Source: Paramacrobiotus metropolitanus (Eukaryota; Tardigrada; Eutardigrada; Parachela; Macrobiotidae). Taken from it: a DNA stretch of 64,000 bases. Shown in pieces: positions 34,270-47,459 of this stretch. The first letter of the stretch is position 1; the number at the start of each line of letters is the position of its first letter. Position numbers and translations under genes: made by a program. Location: the NCBI RefSeq assembly GCF_019649055.1, contig NW_026570352.1, positions 280,275 through 344,274 of the forward strand, written 5' to 3'. The notes below the pieces were generated by a model. That model saw nothing but the letters and a program-made list of their open reading frames with translations. It was not told the DNA's origin and searched no databases.

Positions 34270-34800
34270 AGCCAGGTCAAGGCGGAGGTCGTGCTGGTGG
34301 ACGGAAATAATTCCTGATTTGTATAATGGTCCCCGGGCGACATCGATGGAAGTTAATTCCTGATTTGTATAATGGTCGCCGGACGACACCCCTACCACGG
34401 TCTCGACGACGGCCATCACCCGGTGCACCGTGCCACACCATAACCACGGCAATGACCGACCGACATCGACAAGCTGGATAAACTGGTGGTGCAGAATCCA
34501 ACACGAGCATGGACAGGCTAAACAGTTTAATGGGCTTTCTACCTGAAAACCCAGTACACCGCCACGACGATCATTGGGACGGCCACCTCCAAGCTGACCG
34601 TGAGTGCAATTGCCGGTCACCAGCATTTGGACATCGAGCGTTCCGACACGCCTGTTGGAAACATGTGTGCGCCATTGCGGGTTCTGGGGTTCTGTGCCGG
34701 CCACAGCGCACGTGTCCGTCACTTTAACCGGGCTATGTTCTGCGCATCTGCTTACACATGACCGACCACCGCACCCTGTGGTACGTCCAAAAGTTCAAAA
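34270..34800 (+). pseudogene. Possible decayed 7TM receptor fragment
   Basis: Two plus frames together carry hydrophobic stretches reminiscent of rhodopsin-type receptor helices 2-3, for example CGFWGSVPATAHVSVTLTG near 34665-34730. They are in different frames with stops between, and no E/DRY motif is present. A short duplication (TTCCTGATTTGTATAATGGT) occurs at 34312 and 34353. Assignment is tentative. Confidence 0.2.
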
Positions 34801-34802
34801 GA

Positions 34803-35784
34803 AGTATGAGTTGGCACTAAGCAAGCCTTCATTTAATTCGAACAATTTCTAATTAGTTTTTGCACAATTTCTCGCAATTCCCTCATACCGTAGCTGCTTT
34901 CCGGTTCTTTTGTGCGGTTGTAGCATCTTCTCTGTTATTTACTCATAAATGAGTTACTTTTTACCATGCACGTTCGGATAGTTACGATAGTTACGATTAA
35001 TTCTAAGTAAAATATCTATAATATAGATAATGTTATATTATAACTTCTATATAAGTACCGCGCGTATTGGTCAGTTTATGAATGAACACCAACTCTTGTA
35101 CGTTGTTGCACATTATCATTTATTTTCGGCTTTCTGTTGCTGTTTTTTTTTTAAGTTTAAGTTTCGCAAAAACAAAAATCAAATGTGATTTTTGCGCTTT
35201 TCACAAGTTTGGCTTAATAACATCGGTTTCGAAATATGAGATTTATTTTACAGGAACATAGTAAACGTTAAACTGATGCTAATTATCGCGTATCTCCTGT
35301 TAAAGCCTCTTGCGTACAGTATTCTGCAAATACACGTACACATACATACAATTAGTATTAGTGTAAACCTGCGCAGGCGATTTGTTATGTATGCTGGCCG
35401 AAGCCGAATAAAATGTATGTATTTATTATTGTACTTTTATTATTGTACTTTTGCCGGTACGTACGACCGTACTGTACATAATCATAAAATTTTTACAAAC
35501 ACAAACGTCAAAAAAGGTACTTAATTCAATAAAAGTTCTAACTCCACATTTCCATAACAATTTTATGTAAGGAAGGCACTGCTATCGTGAAAATAAGTAA
35601 ATTCGCATTAAATATAAAGATGTCTAAATGAATTTCGAGAATGCATTGAAAGAAGATTAAACTTAATTAAATAGCGGTAATTTATGGGATACATATCTTT
35701 CTGAAAAAATTCAGAATTCCCCATATATTTACACAATTATCTCTATGTCGTCTTCGTGAAATTCAAGTAGACTCTACTTGACTC
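34803..35784. other. No supported gene
   Basis: AT-rich sequence with low-complexity T and A runs. No domain or repeat family was recognised. Confidence 0.5.
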
Positions 35785-37201
35785 TTAAATTTCATATGGC
35801 ATGTGGTTTGAAGTCCAAATGGCAATTTTCTTTATGCTGCGTAATGTCCGTTTGAATCCTTTCCGCCTTTTGCCCGGGTGGAGATGGTCGGCAAACCACT
35901 GTATCTGTAATTGAGTAAACCAGTTCGTAGCTCTAGCCTCTAAGAACGTAATCGAATGTCGGAAACTATTTTGAAGAAGATACCCGCGCATATACAGTCC
36001 CGTTCGCAGATCCGGTTCCGGAATACTGCCATGGGAATAATCCATATGGCTCCATCAAAGTTACGGCGCCAACTGTAAAAAACACGGAAAAATTGTGTAA
36101 CACATTCGCGTAATACCCGGCAGCTTCGGAGAGAATATGTACTTCTCCGTTTTATCTGTAGAGGGGCTCAACGCTAATTCGTCATAGGCGTTCGTAGACG
36201 GTTAACAGTTCCAGCGGTTTATCCAGATCGTCCCGGATGGTGGCGGCCATGACGGTGTTATTGATGGCCCAAAGAGTGTCCGCCTCACGGTTCCTGCCAA
36301 CTTATGATGGCTTTCGACTGCAGTTGTCTCCGAGTGATATTTAAACAACAATCGTTGAAACCGTTTCCAAGTATGTTGTACATATAGGTCACCAAGCTAC
36401 GAGTACATCAATTCCGACTACTGGTTACCGAGGCTGGACAAAAAAATGAATATTGTTTCACAGTATTATTTAAACAATCGAATAACTTAGCTGAGCACAC
36501 TTTTAAGTAGCCGAACACACTCTTAATTCTATTATGTATGTATATCAAACGTATGCTGCATGTGAGTAATTAACGATAAGTACTGTACGACCATGTTTGT
36601 ATTGTGTCGTTATCAGATCAAACATTCCAGCTGCTTCTCAAGTACGACAACCTCCTGATTCGCGTTGACGCAACTCCTCAGCGCTTCATCCAGCTTCTTT
36701 GAAGCTGGATGAAGCGATCAACAGATGAACCTCACGAATTGCAGATTCTGCAGAATTCTGCACCTTACGATTTTTTTGACGGCCAACGGTGTCGGCGTCA
36801 CCATGAGCGCGTCAAGACATTCCGCGCCATTACTTAATCCACCATGGCTGCATTCAGAAATTTCCGCAGTTTTTCCAAAACTGTCCGGTTCATTAACACT
36901 AGGCTGCGTCTGGAGAGCATCATCTGGCCGAAAACCAGCAAGCTCCACAAAATCAGTTCCTACTTTACTTTAAGCCTTAACGCGAAGCAGGAGCTAATAT
37001 TATGGAGATGTAGCGTAATCAGCCGCATAACCGGCGCCGACATCACCGTCTCCGACGCAGAGAGCACAGTGGAGTAACTGTCGTTAGCTGACTTGTGGAA
37101 GGAAGGTCTTGGCGTACCTTTGGGAACTTCTCTCTCAATCGTACCAACATAATGGAGCAATTCAGAAAGACGTTCCCATTAGCCACGCCCTCGATGATGC
37201 C

Positions 37202-39322
37202 GGTGCCGGGCCAAGGTCAAAAAGAGGAAGGAATAATTAAAGGAAGGAAATTTTTTTGGTCAAAAAGATGAAGGAATAAATAAAGGAAGGAAATTTCATG
37301 GTCAAAAAGAGGAAGGAATATTTAAAAGAAGGAATGTTTTTTGACCAAAAAGGAAGAAAATTTCGATGGAAAAAAATGAGAAAATTTCGGAAACCGTTCA
37401 TTTCGGAAACCAAACATTTCGAAAAGAAAGCAAAAGAAAGATGAGATTACATAACAACACATAAAAAAGAGTAACAACGTAAAAAAATATAATAAAACTT
37501 TAGAGACAATTAACAAAAATAGGGAAACCTAAGAAAACCAGAATAACATAAGGAAACCTAAGAAAACCATCTAATTACGAAACGTAATTAAGAAACCTAA
37601 TTAAGAACATAAGAAAACCCAAGAAACCTAAGAAAACATTTGAATAATAACATCTCATTAAAAAAACCACCTAATTACGAACCCTAATTAAGAAACCTAA
37701 TTAAGAACTTAAGGAAACCTAAGAACTTAAAAAGACCTAAGAAACCTAAGAAAACATTTGAAAAATACCAAGAAAACCACCTTATTAGAACCTTTATTAA
37801 AAAACCTGATCATGAACTTAAGAAAATCATTTTCTTAAGTTCATGATCAGGTTTTTTAATTAAGGTTCTACTGAAAATCAAGAAACCTAAGAGCCATTTG
37901 AACAGTAACATAAGAAAGTATAATAAAACCGAAGGAAATATTTCGAAATATACGATTTCTGAAATGAATGGTTTCCGAAATGAACGGACACCGCAGCGCG
38001 TTAACACACAACAGACAAGAGCTTTGCGCCGTTTTCGCGGGGGTTATACTAGTAACTTTTTAGTCTGCGACTCTGTGTTCATGCAATGATACGTGACTTA
38101 TCAGTAGGAGTAAGCAGTAAGGCGCCTGCCTTTTTTACAGAATGCAGTGAAATCAGAAGCAGTGACAGACAGGGTAAGAAAATTTGCATATTATAAATTA
38201 TGTTGCCATGCGTTATTCCTCATTCACTCATTTCAGTAAAGCACCATGGCCACATGGTGTAGTCTGACGTTCCGGTAGCAAACTCCTGGCCCATGTCTGG
38301 TTCTAGACAAATTCTCGCTAATACCAATTAATGTAACCAGTTAATGTGACTAATTAATGTGACTAATTAATGGCTAATTAATGTGACGCAACTACAGCTA
38401 ATAATAAGTATGGAGCCTTCTGCTCACAATGATGATGTTGAGTACATACGAATCTATCATTGTGATTATAACAAACGGACACCGGCACCTCAGTTGACAA
38501 CTTGACAATACATTTTACACTTTAATAACTCAAAGTTATCGTAGAGTTTCGGAGAGAACTATTTGACAGCAGTTAATTTTTCGTTGGTTTGACAACAATT
38601 TATATCTCCTTGATCCTGATTTGTTCGGCTGCTATTTAGCGTATATTGTGGAATTTGTGGTCAAATGCACTTACTAATTTTGTATTTACTTAAGTACTTC
38701 TTTTGCGGTTGCTTATTTTGTGGCCTTTTAACTTATCTATGTGAACATACTTTGCTTTCTTTTAGTTTAACACTGAAACTTTGAATTTGCAGCATAAATT
38801 TGAATATCATAACAGTATAATCGAAAGACCGCATCATTATTTAAACGTCAGACTTCTAAAACATTCTGTAAGAACAGTTTGCGCCGTTCGTACTCTTATC
38901 GTAAAATTATTAGGTTTGGCTGTAACGCTTAGGTATTCTAGCATCACTTGATCAAACGGACAGTAACGTTTAAGTACCTTATTCCCAAAACTTTTTACAA
39001 ATTTTATTTTTACAAATTTTAGCGCATTAACTGCAGAGAAAATTTTTCTTGTTTTTGACAATCGAAATTTCTTTCCGTTTTTGACCACAAAAATTTCCTT
39101 CAATTTTTTTCCATCGAAATTTTCTTCCTTTCTGGTCAAAAAAACATTCCTTTCTTTAAATATTCCTTCCTCTTTTTGACCATGAAATTTCCTTCCTTTA
39201 TTTATTCCTTCCTCTTTTTGACCAAAAATATTTCCTTCCTTTAATTGTTCCTTCCTCTTTTTGACCAAAAATATTTCCTTCCTTTAATTATTCCTTCCTC
39301 TTTTTGACCTTGGCCCGGGTGC
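37202..39322. mobile_element. Fold-back element with tandem-repeat arms
   Basis: The element proper is 37207-39317 (2,111 bp). It has inverted ends CGGGCCAAGGTC and a 5-bp target duplication GGTGC (37202-37206 and 39318-39322). Each arm (about 37207-37430 and 39060-39317) is built of 43-45 bp tandem units of the type GTCAAAAAGAGGAAGGAAT plus an A/G-rich half. The interior has another repeat zone (AAACCTAAGAAAACC units, 37500-37900), a perfect palindrome, and a TTAATGTGACTAA repeat near 38330. Long inverted arms made of short tandem repeats are the hallmark of Foldback-type elements. No transposase frame is visible inside. Confidence 0.75.
37795..37861. repeat. Perfect palindrome inside fold-back element
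   Basis: Core arms 37801-37827 and 37829-37855 (27 bp) pair exactly around one C. Pairing continues outward to about 33 bp per arm. Confidence 0.85.
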
Positions 39323-39623
39323 CGAGCAGCCGGACGAAGTTCATCATGTACTCAACGGCGCCGTAGGTATAAGGAAGTGGCCATGCGGCGGAAATCAACC
39401 GTGTATCCACTAGAACGCCATTCTCCTGGTCGACAGACGGCATTTCAGTGTCAGAAATACTGTCAGTTCGTCGCAGACTGTTGCTCCTTCGATTACGAAC
39501 TGCTCTGATGCTTTGACATGGTGCTTCAAGCGCCAGCTTGTCGGGGATTTTTTCCTGCAAAATTAATAAAAATTTACTGTTAATTCTGTAGCGCCTACTA
39601 ACAGAAATACTTATATATACCAT

Positions 39624-41956
39624 TCAACTTATATGTACTAGTGCACACTATAAATTATCACAAGCCGTTTGATACGGTAGTTGCCCTTTTTATGTTATAA
39701 GTATTACTTACCGGTAACCGCTGTTAAATAATTATTTTTCTTGTTTCAGTTAAACATTGTTGATAAACAAAGCTAATTAAGTATTACATGTACTTCAAAG
39801 CATATGTAATATCGTAGAAAAATAATCAATACTAGTAGACCCCGCGCAAACTGCGCGGAATAAATCGGCGATAAATTTTTATTTAGGAAAACTACAAAGT
39901 ACAAACCCAGGACTGCAAATTTAGTTTTATTGAGCGGAGCGTATAAGAATATTAATAATAATACAGTTTGATTAGTTTCATAGGCAGAGACAAACAGTAT
40001 CTGCCCAATACCTGTTTGGTTATGCTTATCATAACTAATGTCGTAAATAATTCTTTATTTTGGGTCTTTGGTCATAGTTCACTGACAGATTGGTAGCAGT
40101 TAGAATGTATCACAGTTTACTAATTAAATGTTTAAGGCCGTTTTGAGAAAAAATTGTCGCGTTCCGCCGACTTCAGATTTAAACTTACATTAGACCCGAA
40201 AAATTTGAAAATTTCCAGGAATATGTCCTTTTTGTTTGCAGTTATAACAAAGTTTTTAAGCTTCTCGCAATTAGCAGCATATGCCGGTCAGTTGTCAAGA
40301 ACTACAAATAAAAAAAACTCCATAATTACTGAAATTTTTGTAGCCGTATTGCAGTACTTCTACTGGTTCAGATACCATTCGGAGCTTCGTTAAATTTTAG
40401 TCAGTGCGTCCCGACAAAACAATCCAGTGATACGACCGTGCGACCACCGATGTTAACCTTTAGACCACTTAGAATAAAAATACTTTCCAGTTTCCGGTTT
40501 ACTCCAACTGTTTACACACAAACAATTTAAACCTGATGAAGACTTCAAAATTTCGTTGTGTTCTTTGGTGAATGTTTTATTATTAATTAACGTCGACAAC
40601 TTAAGCGCACTGTCTTGCTTGCGACCACCGCTGCAGATAGGCGCCGCCTATGATTCCGCTTTCTTTTACGTCTCAAGTTACGGCTTATATAATTTGTTTC
40701 AAGTTTGGCAAAAATCTATGCATTCGTATAGTACATCCCCAACGCATTGTCGCATCCCCAACCCATTAAACGCCAACAACATCCCCAACCCATTAAACGC
40801 ATTGTCGCTTCACGCTTACGTCCTCACAGATGGTTCATTAATGTAGCTTGTCGCACCCAGGCGCACCGGGGAGGGTATTTATTTCCAAATTTTTTTGTTT
40901 TGACTTTTGATGGGAGATGATCTGACGTGGTCTTTATAGTTGGCGGAAAGATAGATTAGAATGCGGATAAGCTTCGCTTTTTAAATCCTTCTGTTTATTT
41001 TAAATTTTTGAATGCTGAAAATGCGGTTTTTGCTTTCATAAAACCGTTTTTGTCTACGTTCCTTAGCCTTTCGGAAAAATATTTTAACCTTCCATCCCTT
41101 CCCCTGCGGGAGGCTCGCGCGCTCCTCATTTAGTCGCCGTGAAAAGATTTGCCTTGGGCCGCTTTCTCCCCCGGGCGGCGGTTAGACTCGAATCCTAGTG
41201 CGTACGCCCGGTGGGACTGGGACTCACTGTTTTGCTCGAGTAGTCCACATCATTTCCAGTCGAACACCAAAATTCTCAAAATCGACTTTCAGTCTCTCAC
41301 AAAATAATGTTTATTCGCGATTTGAAAAAAGAGTATTCCACTTTATTGGCACGTCAGCAGCTCGATATTACAAAAGCCAACCGCCCTTTGGAAGCAGTTT
41401 CAATAATACATCTAATCAACCCGTTGCGAAGGCAGCTACTTTATCTTTGGAATTTGCGTCGCTCCCACTTTCCAGGAGATTTTGCATGTTCAGTCTTTAA
41501 GAAACATAACTTTCAGAGCCTACATATTTTAAAAACTAACTAATATTAAAAATCTTATGAACTAAAGGCAGTCCGATAACTAATGGACACCAAAGTCCGA
41601 TAACTAATGGACACCAAAGTTCCATCAAGTGTAGATGTCTTTTCCTGTGCTGTTCGTGACAGTGGTGGCTTGGGTGGGTTTGCAGTGGTGGGTTCTCCAC
41701 TCTTCCCGTAGACTTTGTATGTTAAGTTCTTTTAGGATTTTCTCTAAAGCTTCACACACTTTCAAAAAACTGACTGGTTTCTGCAAATCTGCAAACTCAC
41801 GGCTATTAAATGACATATAGACATCAAAGTTTGGCTCAGTGGATCGCTCAAAAAAGGGTGACAGAAATGGAATTCGCTAAGGCTTATTTTATTAATATAT
41901 AGGATATACGTATCAGAACACATTATACGTAAATATTTAATAAATATTGCAATATA
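39624..41956. other. No supported gene
   Basis: Contains short local repeats: ATCCCCAACCCATTAAACGC-type units near 40735-40805, and a doubled CCGATAACTAATGGACACCAAAG at 41574-41620. Open frames are short and unrecognised. Confidence 0.5.
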
Positions 41957-42345
41957 CTAAACTAGTAATATGCTTACTTGCATGCAGCCGTCCACTATTA
42001 ATGAGTTCTTTAGCGTTTCACAGGAAATCAGCCGCGAAATTTCCAGAAACTGCGTGGGCAGATATTTCCGTTTGGCCCAAACGGAAACATTTACATATGC
42101 AGTTACGGAAAGTCCGCCAACCAGCCGAATTCGAAACTGTAGCTGGATCACACCGAATTTCGCATGATGCTCCAGGACCGAGAGCATAATGCGTAAAGCC
42201 GTCGTGGATGACATTCTCGGTGACAGTGGCGAGGATGCAGTCGAAGCCCAAGATGGCAGTATCGTCCGTAAAGATCATGCCTGGCTCCATAAAGTAGCGG
42301 AAGATCTCTGGTTTGGTCAAGATCCGCTGACAATGCGCGTCGACA
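41957..42345 (-). other. Unrecognised possible exon(s)
   Basis: Two overlapping minus frames look coding: one with TKPEIFRYFMEPGMIFTDD, the next continuing with LEHHAKFGVIQ after a frame change near 42180. The join suggests a frameshift or a small intron. The hydrophobic-polar pattern resembles the exon at 39323-39554 (each ends in a helix followed by a basic LVRLRE/LEHHAK patch), so the two may be paralogous membrane proteins. Family unknown. Confidence 0.25.
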
Positions 42346-42419
42346 AATTGCAGCTGCTACTGGTACTACCTGGTCACCAAAGCGCTAATATTACAATGGA
42401 AGTATGGAAGTAATCATGT

Positions 42420-44421
42420 GCGTGATAATCCTCAGGAAGTTCGCAAACTCATGCACACGCACTTTCCAGAACCAAAACAAAATAGGTACTGAACAAGAAA
42501 AAAACCAAAAACCATAATTTATGGAAATCAGATAAATAAACAAATAGGAGAATTATTTATCAGTTATCTCCAAAAGCAAAACAACTGAGCAGAATTAGCT
42601 GGCGGCACTTGGGACCTTGAATACTATAAGATTTCAAAGTACAGTATTACAATCATTATAATTAATACATCACTGTCCTATTAAAAGTTGTAGTATTTAA
42701 TCAGTACGCTGAGCCATTTATGACTATAAAAACAGAAACGATATTTTAAAATTAATGACATTTAATTTTTAATTAACTATTATCAAATATTACTTAATAC
42801 TGAACTGAAGACCTTAAGCAAAATAACGACAAATTCTTGTTATCCAATTCTAACCTGCAGTGATGTTGCCAGTCCCAGCGTTGTTTTGGCCTGTTGCAGA
42901 TCGCAGCGTTAAAACCATTCACTGCAAAGGGTTTCAGCGCTGAGTTCTGCCTTATCTTTCACGCAGTACTAGTGCTGACTTGTGGTTGAACGACGAACGC
43001 GTTGTTCTCTTTAGAATGAAGAATAATATAAATCCATCGTTGATAAGCGACACACTCGCATTCACAAAATATGTAAATATTCAAATTCTTATCGGTTAAA
43101 GCGAACGGTGGTACACAGGGTAAATAAGAGTATTACCGGCTATATTTTTGTTATGACACCATAGTTTCTGGCAGTGGAAGTTTATACCGTTTTTATGTTT
43201 TAAAAATTAATAATGCGCGGCATGCGTTTGATCGTAATGTACGAAACCGTATGCGTCAACCGGTCAACGTATGTACACTTACCACTGTTACCAGTAACTA
43301 GTCTGCATCACTGCAATCATGTCATTTTAGGAATTAAAAGATTGCATGTTCATACTCCCGCGTAAAAAAAACTTTTTGTTCTGGTGTGCCAATGTTGGCT
43401 TATCATTTGTATAAATGTTTTACGCGTGGATTGCTTCTGGTACTCGTAGGACTGCTGTTAGATAATCGACAACCGTAAAAGTTTAAGAAAAGTGAACAGC
43501 ATCAGTTCGGTTTTTTTTCCTTGACGTACTGATCTGTTACTACAGTTTCTAAAAAATTATACATACATATACATGGTACGAGTCCTTATACAGAGCATAT
43601 CCAGTAACCAACGATATTCAGTTCGGTTAGTCGGTTGCACTGGTACATTTTCGAATTTCAGTTACACACTTTCAGATCTAATGCGCATACACGATTGCAT
43701 ATTGGTGGTAGTACGTGTACCGGAAATACCCCTTGCGTATGTAGAATGGCGAATGTCGAAGTTAAACTTTTGCCCACCGGTAATTTTAAAGTGTCCGCTT
43801 GAAAGGGAGCAGCATACAAAAATTGCAGAAAAAAGCCATGAAGCGCCGCGCAAAACTTTCATTTCGGCAAACGTTTCATGTTTTCGGTGGATTTCACTAT
43901 ACACTACCCAGAGTATGTATTATAGCATTTTTCTCCCTGACAAACTGCCCGCTAGATTGCGACAGGATAAAGGTTGCAGATGTCGAAACTTAGTAATAAT
44001 TATGCAAATCAAGGGAGGGTAATTAGTCACCACTGATTCCCGGTATCTAGACAGTGCAGGTTACTGTTTTATCAATGCTGATCATCAGGTGTCGATATAT
44101 ATCGGCAATACTCGTATGTACATCAGCAACATGATAACTTGTTTGCATTCTAAGTAAAGAAATCTGCTGTACTGCAACAAATTATCAAAACGAGCGAATA
44201 TTGCCTTTGTATATTTTGTTAGGTTCCTAAAAACCCGTAATACTTCGCGGATTGTTCCCTGGTTTACTCTTAACTTGTTAGTGAAATAGTGTTCACTGTA
44301 ATTCATGTGTATTACTGTTAATAACGATCGGAAGAAAATAACCACTAATCGGGAGCTAATTAACCGGTAACCGGTTACCGCAATTTTGCCGTGCTATCGA
44401 TGCTAAATTTTTAGAAGCTAA
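42420..44421. other. No supported gene
   Basis: A 149-codon frame at 43573-44022 is open but antisense to another open frame and has no domain. The part from 44090 on resembles 33400-33600 and 52690-52880 and looks like a worn dispersed repeat. Confidence 0.4.
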
Positions 44422-44926
44422 TGGTGGAGGTCAGTTACATTTGGGTAAGCGTTGCGCGTCGGGTAACGAGAAAACGCGTAAAAAATGTGACGTAACAGCG
44501 CGTAACCAAGCAAACATTCTGATTCGCCGTCACAAAATCTGGGATGGGTTTTCAGCTTACTTGTCCGCGTAAGCGTTGCGCTTCGACGTCGAAGCGCAAC
44601 CATTACCCAAACTACGAGTAACTCGTAACTCTCCTGCACAGATCAACAAAATTTGTGTGTGTTTGGACCAAAAGTAAATCCAACGACCCAGAGTCACATT
44701 CCAAAACTCATAATTAACTTTTTTGACGTAAAACCACATTTACCACATTACAGCATTAAAAATGAGTTTTTTAGTTCCACGTCGGTGTTCAATTTCTTTC
44801 TTGGCACGGAAGCGTACTCGACTCACGATTGGACGATTGTTTTTCTGCTGAGTCATGGCTAATTTTTTACGCGTCTCTCCATTACCCGACGCGCAACCGT
44901 TACCCAAATGTAATTGACCTCCACCA
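44422..44926. mobile_element. MITE with about 70-bp terminal inverted repeats
   Basis: The left end begins TGGTGGAGGTCAGTTACATT and the right end is its near-complement. Arms are about 44422-44490 and 44855-44926. A 26-bp perfect palindrome (44575-44600) lies inside and shares the GCGTTGCGC motif with the arms. Length is about 505 bp with no coding capacity. TAA occurs at the left edge and one base beyond the right edge, a possible worn target duplication. Confidence 0.7.
44575..44600. repeat. Perfect 26-bp palindrome
   Basis: GTTGCGCTTCGAC followed directly by its reverse complement, with no loop, inside the MITE. Confidence 0.9.
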
Positions 44927-45084
44927 ATAATAACTATTTCCACCTTGCTTGCCTGTTTTGGGTTGACCGCACCCACTTAGTGCGCCGTTGGATTGCCGTC
45001 AGTAGAGATGGTCCACTAATGGTGACGCAACCTTTAATAAGTATCGTAGTACAAGTACAAATTTAGTATCAAAACAGAACGTCA

Positions 45085-45450
45085 TTATAACAGAAAAACT
45101 TCCTCTATGCTATCCTGATAGGGGAGCGTACCCATTACACAAATCGCGTTTCCCCGTTGTATTTGCATAGATATTCGCTGCCTAAAAAACTCTTTCGCTC
45201 GCTTCTGGCCAGTCGAAGTCGCTATACCGTTTCCAACCTTCTCCACTAGCTTTTTTGTTCCGTCTCCCAAAGGTCCGTAAATTTCGAAGGCAGCGGCAAC
45301 AAAATCGTATCTTGGTTGCAGCCAGGCGTGTTTCGAAAGTTTCTTCCTTTCCGCGAGTTCGGCTGCTGCGCCGGCATTCACGGAGGTGCGGTCGATATAC
45401 GAGGCCGCCAGCGTGTCCACGCAGCGTCCATTAATTAGTGCATAATGCAT
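45085..45450 (-). pseudogene. Non-LTR retrotransposon C-terminal remnant
   Basis: A 121-codon minus frame resembles the region after the reverse transcriptase in LINE polyproteins. An AGAAAE segment precedes HAWLQPRYDFVAAAFEIYG, then a helical stretch and FFRQRISMQIQRGNAICVMG. In complete elements this follows the RT domain. Here no RT or endonuclease is found upstream, so it is a 5'-truncated fragment, as LINE insertions often are. Confidence 0.6.
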
Positions 45451-47354
45451 AGTGGTTGTTTTACGAACTGAATGAAACCTACTCAGTTATTCAATGTTGT
45501 TACCGGCACACAGAATCTGACCCAACATTGCCTAAAAATTACTTTTTATGGAATACTTTTGGTATTGGAAGCACTACTGCTTAATTATCAAGTGTACAGA
45601 TATATAATTATCAAGTGTACAGATCTGCAGATAAATGTATTGTTACATAAACAAATGCCAGAGCAAAATAAACAGAAAGGTCACGGTGGTGTAAGACCGG
45701 CCGGTTTTGTAGCCTAATATGCTGTGTTTACGGAAATATGCATAAACGGCATCGAACGAGACGGTAACTGCAAGTCAGGGATTGTTGTTGAAGGAAATCA
45801 GACTGTATGGCGGTAACTGTGTCAGAAAAGCGCAAAATCAGCGGTATATGATAGCAACAAGTGGAAAGGTACTCGTATATCAGATAACAACATGTACGGG
45901 CATATCGCCCAGCGCATGCGAATATCGTTAAAAGAAATCTATACGTGACAGTTCTCTCCGTGGAAAAACGACTGTCCGCAGTCCATAACTAATATAAGAA
46001 AAACAGAAAAGCCAGTCAACCAGCAATACGATAAAGCAGCTATTTTTGCATTTTGAAATTTTCTAAACACATCCACGAAATAGCAAGTAATAATATGCAA
46101 ACAATATTTATACTTGATACGGTTAGAAGAAATACAGATAATACAGCGGAATAATCTGAATTTTATTTCTGGAACGTTTTTATGGAAAACCGGATTGAAC
46201 CAAGTTTTCATTTTATAAATGTTTTGGATTTTACATTCCCTGACTCATTTTTATAATGAATGCGGTTCCGTCGATGATATTATTCGGTCGAACTTGAACT
46301 TGAACTTTGATCAGCGGTTAACCATACACCAAAACCACAACACCACACCGTATTCACGCAAATAAACAGACATCTCACTTTCTGAGGCAAAATCGATACG
46401 ACAAAATTAATTTATAGATTTTAAGTCACTGGTTTCAAACATTGTGCGCTCGCTTGTCTAAACACACGCCTCTTTTCCCCTTTTTAATGCAACGTTAGCG
46501 CATTCAGTCTACGATGCTAAACTCGTGTCTGACTGGTAATTTTGCGTATTCTGCGATCGAGTCGCGTGTGCACGATCCCGTACGGAATTCTGTTCTGTTT
46601 TTTTTCTACAGCAGATTTAAATGCTGTTACTGACAGGTTTTGGTCAGAGATATTACAGCCACATTTATGCTGTTTCAGACGGGTTCTCATCAGAGACTTT
46701 ACACCAGATGGTATTGCTGTTTCAGACAGGTTTTGTACATCGATGTTAGACTGCGTTACTTAGGGTAGTTCTTGAAGAAGGTGAGCGATTCTTCATTTGC
46801 GTAGGCACTGTGCAAACAAACTGCTGCACCAGCTTGTCTGTTAACTATTTTAAATTTTTAAATTTCAATATCAAACTTTGCCCCAGAAAATTTCGATCTC
46901 AGTCTATTCCTACAAACACCATGCGCTAACCATGGTTGTAATGCAGGTCGTTTGATCTGATCATTCACTGTTTTTTGTAACGCGGTAGTAACTGATAAAA
47001 AATCGGCGACCTAAAGCTTCAGGTAGCGAGCCTAATATAACTGGGTTCCCGGGGATAGAACCGGTTCTACCTTCACGAACCTTTTTTTAAAACTCGAAAT
47101 AAAATCTGACAATTATCGAAGGAAATTTCCTGAACAATATTTTTGATAAAGTTTCTCCGAAAAAAAATTATCCTTTTTATTGGGAAATTTTAGTACTTGA
47201 TCCTGACCATTTTAAATCTGATAAAATACAAGCAAGAACCTGACTTAATTTTAATTACTTAAGCAAATTAGAAGAACAAACAAAATAAAATACAATATTT
47301 CTGAAATTTTCAATAAATCTTTCTTTTTAAAAAGTTTTTAATTTATTTGCTGAC
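45451..47354. repeat. Diverged duplicated block, no gene
   Basis: 45470-45560 resembles 60920-61010, and 45655-45830 resembles 49450-49610, in the same orientation with many substitutions and small gaps. 46600-46745 has a GCTGTTTCAGACAGGTTT motif in two or three copies. No coding region was recognised. Confidence 0.5.
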
Positions 47355-47459
47355 TGACTTTACATGAGCGGTAAAACAAAGCTAATGCTAAGCGGTTCTA
47401 TGCTGCTCACGGTCGGTGGAGTTCCGTAGCAAACGGGTGCCAACTTCCGCGTTGTTCCA

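Larger units (their letters stand above)
35785..39554 (-). pseudogene. Unrecognised multi-exon gene interrupted by a fold-back element
   Basis: Several minus-strand pieces look coding. One exon begins at acceptor TTTTGCAG (39554), runs to 39318, and resumes at 37206 down to donor AAAG|GTACG (37118). Removing the element and one copy of the 5-bp target repeat leaves an open frame across the site. Other candidates are 36960-37077 (region with SASETVMSAP), 36718-36948, 36175-36300 (PLELLTVYERL) and 35785-36045 (MDYSHGSIPEPDLRTG). Some segments are hydrophobic and the LELLTVYERL-like piece recalls insect-type gustatory receptors, but no family can be assigned. With a 2.1-kb insertion in an exon the gene is probably dead unless the insert is spliced out. 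Confidence 0.4.

Noticed and set aside
37201-39322. CRISPR-like array in the tandem repeats
   Set aside because: Units are adjacent without unique spacers and occur as inverted arms of a fold-back element in animal-type DNA.
43573-44022. 149-codon plus-strand frame
   Set aside because: Antisense is also open, no splice context and no recognised domain.
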